Assembly (NCBI GenBank): GCA_002449535.1
Contig: DJWZ01000105.1
Span: 1 to 7,256 of the forward strand
Direction: 5' to 3'
DNA from: Prevotellaceae bacterium UBA7017
GTDB lineage: Bacteria; Bacteroidota; Bacteroidia; Bacteroidales; Bacteroidaceae
DNA length: 7,256 nt
Shown here: one piece after another, positions 6,892 to 7,256 of the stretch
How the letters are laid out: the number at the start of each line of letters is the position of its first letter
Position numbering within the stretch: position 1 is the first letter of the stretch
Program-made: the position numbers and the translations under genes
The notes under the pieces: model-generated
What the model saw: only the letters and a program-made list of their open reading frames with translations
Told to the model about the DNA's origin: nothing
Databases searched by the model: none

Positions 6892-6919
6892 GAAATCCTG
6901 CCTTTGTTAGCAGGATTTC
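6892..6919 (-). terminator. Perfect 10-bp hairpin between cas2 and the array
   Basis: GAAATCCTGC (6892-6901) and GCAGGATTTC (6910-6919) are perfect complements around an 8-base loop. On the minus strand the stem is followed by TTTTTC (6891-6886), so it looks like a proper intrinsic terminator for the CRISPR transcript. On the plus strand ATTACC follows, a weak tail, though the hairpin may still protect or partly terminate the cas mRNA 5 bases after the cas2 stop. It probably serves both converging transcripts. Confidence 0.75.
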
Positions 6920-6995
6920 ATTACCATAAGCACCAAATTTTATTTTCTGAAAAACCTTGTATCTTCCACATATTCAACGCCTTGTGGTAGGTCTG

Positions 6996-7196
6996 TTGTT
7001 TATGCTGGGTGCAAAGGTACTAAATTTTTAGCAAATCACAACTGAAGAGCGTAGAGCGCCAGGAGCGCATGAGATGTTTCTGCCACTGCAAAGGTACTAA
7101 TTTTTTAGCAAATCACAACAGATCAGCATCAACAGAAAGACAAAGACCTGATGTTTCTGCCACTGCAAAGGTACTAATTTTTTTGCAAATTACAAC
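6996..7196 (-). CRISPR. Three-repeat, two-spacer CRISPR array
   Basis: The 47-bp repeats lie at 6996-7042, 7073-7119 and 7150-7196, with 30-bp spacers at 7043-7072 and 7120-7149. In the crRNA direction (minus strand) a repeat begins GTTGTGATTTGC and ends GCAGAAACATC. The middle repeat is taken as the reference. The 7150-7196 copy differs from it at repeat positions 6 and 13. The 6996-7042 copy differs at position 19 and then loses all similarity after position 33, as expected of the leader-distal end repeat. Direction is set by the anti-repeat match to the repeat 5' part, by which end is degenerate, and by the terminator at 6892-6919. No further repeat is found at 6919-6965 or 7227-7256. Confidence 0.93.
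7012..7196 (-). promoter_or_regulatory. Promoters embedded in each CRISPR repeat
   Basis: Every repeat carries TACCTTTG at repeat positions 24-31, an exact TAnnTTTG box (plus coordinates 7012-7019, 7089-7096 and 7166-7173). GTTG sits 19 bp upstream at positions 1-4, matching three of four bases of the -33 element. Transcription would start near repeat position 35, so each spacer could be transcribed from the repeat before it, as shown for Neisseria meningitidis II-C. The copy in the last repeat points into the terminator. The overlap with the repeat could also be coincidental conservation. Confidence 0.5.
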
Positions 7197-7256
7197 CGGC
7201 AAAGATAGCACGTAAGGCCTTGCTATGAAATACACTACCAGCGCTTCGCTTTTCGG
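7197..7256 (-). promoter_or_regulatory. Probable leader of the array, cut by the window edge
   Basis: These 60 bp beyond the third repeat contain no fourth repeat. On the minus strand TTTC (7230 to 7227), 19 bp, then TATCTTTG (7207 to 7200) is a near-consensus promoter. Its predicted start at about 7196 coincides with the first base of the third repeat. An ATAGCA/TGCTAT inverted repeat (7205-7210 and 7221-7226) surrounds AAGGCCTT between the two boxes. Bases 7197-7226 would also fit a 30-bp spacer whose next repeat was lost, but the promoter makes a leader more likely. Confidence 0.5.

Noticed and set aside
6919..6965. Possible further repeat on the cas2 side
   Set aside because: The minus-strand sequence does not resemble GTTGTGATTTGC, and the 6996-7042 repeat already shows end-repeat decay.
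6966..6987. CCACA/TGTGG inverted repeat between cas2 and the array
   Set aside because: Only 5 bp with a 12-base loop and no T-tract; not distinguishable from chance.
7227..7256. Possible fourth CRISPR repeat one spacer-length beyond the third
   Set aside because: Base-by-base comparison with the repeat end gives no meaningful match, so the array appears to stop at 7196.

Overview
The window holds a complete type II-C CRISPR-Cas locus from a Bacteroidales bacterium, most likely a Prevotella-like genus. Four things point there: the family of the Cas proteins, the 47-bp repeat starting GTTGTG, repeated matches to the Bacteroidetes promoter consensus (TTTG, 19-21 bp, TAnnTTTG), and coding starts without a Shine-Dalgarno sequence. 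The taxon is inferred from family resemblance, not from a search.

Layout. Bases 2-334 are the 3' end of a LolA-like lipoprotein-carrier gene, the conserved chromosomal flank. Bases 335-886 have no credible gene. They carry three successive periodic arrays: three TTCCC-N5-GGGAA dyads about 22 bp apart (381-440), four 21-bp tandem units (504-585), and twelve TAACAT-type 9-mers arranged symmetrically about base 722 (583-861). Bases 887-1095 are the control region. A plus-strand promoter faces cas9, and a minus-strand tracrRNA (about 1033 to 959) has its own promoter and a GCAA-loop terminator. Next come cas9 (1096-5601), cas1 (5605-6543) and cas2 (6548-6886), 3 and 4 bp apart and clearly one operon. 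No csn2 or cas4 is present in the window, which together with the divergent tracrRNA indicates subtype II-C.

A 10-bp perfect hairpin lies just after cas2. After 76 bp with no recognised feature (6920-6995) comes a very small array of three 47-bp repeats and two 30-bp spacers (6996-7196), followed by what looks like its leader (7197-7256). The array reads on the minus strand, towards cas2. The conserved repeat end, the degenerate last repeat, the leader-side promoter and the U-tract of the shared terminator all agree on this.

How it works together. Cas1-Cas2 should integrate spacers. The array and tracrRNA supply the dual guide, through 16 uninterrupted complementary bases between the repeat 5' end and the anti-repeat. 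Cas9 keeps every RuvC and HNH catalytic residue I can identify, so the system looks intact. The main points for a second look are: a cas9 leader that may be antisense to the whole tracrRNA; promoters inside every repeat; a Cas2 tail ending in QLELF, which resembles a sliding-clamp-binding peptide; and the large symmetric TAACAT array upstream.
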